Origin: Pseudomonadota bacterium
GTDB lineage: Bacteria; Pseudomonadota; Alphaproteobacteria; Sphingomonadales; Sphingomonadaceae
NCBI GenBank assembly: GCA_029781465.1
Contig: JAKOWQ010000103.1
Location: 1 to 7,059, forward strand
Length of the DNA: 7,059 nucleotides
Direction: 5' to 3'
The notes under the pieces: generated by a model
The model's input: the letters and a program-made list of their open reading frames with translations, nothing else
Databases searched by the model: none
What the model was told of the DNA's origin: nothing
Program-made: the position numbers and the translations under genes
Shown: positions 6,447-7,059 of the stretch, piece after piece
Position numbering within the stretch: the stretch's first letter is position 1
Layout of the letters: every line of letters starts with the position of its first letter

Positions 6447-7059
6447 ATGGATCCCGTTCCGACGCCCTTGCAGCGCTGGCGCCTGGCCGAACTGGCCTGG
6501 CTGCTGGGCTTTGCCTTGCTGACCCGCTGGTCGGCATTGGGCGATGACGGCTATTTCAACGATGAGCTCTTCTATTTCGCCGCCGGGCACCGCCTGCACG
6601 ATGGCCTGCTGCCCTATGTTGGCGTGTGGGACCGCAAGGGGCCGGGCCTGTTTCTGGGCTATTACCTGTTCGCGGCACTAGGCAAATCGCCGCTGTCCTA
6701 TCAGATCCCCGCGCTGCTGTTCGCCGTGGCGACCGCCTGGACCATCCGTACCCTGGCGTTGCGCTACACCAGCCGCACCGGTGCGCTGGCCGCAGCAACG
6801 CTCTATCTCGCGGCGCTGCCGATGTATGGTGGCGGCGGCGGGCAAAGCCCGGTGTTCTACAACCTGTTCGTGGCGCTGGGGGCGCTGCTGGCCTGGCAGT
6901 CCGCGCCCGAACTGCGCCGGGGGCAGGTCAGCCGCCGCGCGCTGCTGGCGATGGCCAGCGCCGGGTTCGCGATCACCTTCAAGCAGACCGCGCTGTTCGA
7001 GGCCGGGTTCCTGGGGCTGTGGGCCTTGTCGCAGCTGCGCGCCAGCGCCCTGCCCCCCG
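6447..7059 (+). CDS. Membrane glycosyltransferase, GT39/ArnT-like, partial (right end cut)
   Basis: The frame stays open from the ATG at 6447 to the window edge, giving the first 204 residues. The product has the look of a GT-C fold transferase that moves a sugar from a polyprenyl-phosphate carrier on the outer face of the inner membrane. A first membrane segment lies at about 13-30. It is followed by an extracytoplasmic loop with the acidic pair D39/E40 (GYFNDELFYFAAG), where such enzymes place the catalytic Asp, and by PYVGVWDRKGPGLFL at 56-70, a variant of the common WD-K-PPG motif. More hydrophobic segments occur at about 68-78, 86-104, 112-126, 136-150 and 167-178, and another begins near 184. 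The start has only a weak AGG at 6438-6440. Donor and acceptor cannot be told. It is 71 bp beyond atpC, past the hairpin, and is probably a separate unit. Confidence 0.82.
   Translation, partial: MDPVPTPLQRWRLAELAWLLGFALLTRWSALGDDGYFNDELFYFAAGHRLHDGLLPYVGVWDRKGPGLFLGYYLFAALGKSPLSYQIPALLFAVATAWTIRTLALRYTSRTGALAAATLYLAALPMYGGGGGQSPVFYNLFVALGALLAWQSAPELRRGQVSRRALLAMASAGFAITFKQTALFEAGFLGLWALSQLRASALPP

Overview
This window reads as a stretch of chromosome from an alphaproteobacterium, most likely of the Sphingomonadales (Erythrobacter/Novosphingobium-like). Four things point there. The DNA is GC-rich with strong G/C at third codon positions. The F1 genes of ATP synthase stand alone in the order delta-alpha-gamma-beta-epsilon (atpHAGDC) with no Fo genes. 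The epsilon subunit is only 85 residues long. A palindromic CTGAACTTGTTTCAG-type intergenic repeat, which I recall as common in that order, sits inside the operon. The taxon is an inference; no search was run.

Layout. Bases 1-145 hold no complete gene, only a possible 3' end of an upstream frame and a hairpin that pairs with the ribosome-binding site of the first gene. Bases 146-688 (+) encode an exported ferritin-like protein (DUF2202 type) with a Gly/Arg-rich tail. It converges on a dienelactone hydrolase family gene (685-1365, -), and the two stop codons overlap within 4 bp. A 156-bp divergent region (1366-1521) leads into the F1 operon: atpH (1522-2076), atpA (2083-3612), a 130-bp gap carrying two head-to-head copies of a palindromic repeat (3631-3720), atpG (3743-4612), atpD (4641-6113) and atpC (6118-6375). 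A strong hairpin (6391-6430) follows atpC. A membrane glycosyltransferase of the GT39/ArnT-like kind begins at 6447 and runs off the right edge.

How the genes work together. AtpA and AtpD form the alpha3-beta3 catalytic ring, AtpG the rotating shaft, AtpH the stator link, and AtpC the small shaft subunit that contacts the Fo c-ring. All key nucleotide-binding and catalytic residues are visible, so the F1 sector looks functional. The Fo genes (a, b, b', c) must lie elsewhere. The flanking ferritin-like, hydrolase and glycosyltransferase genes have no evident link to ATP synthesis.

No wholly new system is visible; this is mostly a conserved housekeeping locus. The most notable points are the paired repeat between atpA and atpG, whose two copies differ by compensated base pairs, the epsilon subunit without its C-terminal inhibitory domain, and the hairpin that hides the ribosome-binding site of the ferritin-like gene.
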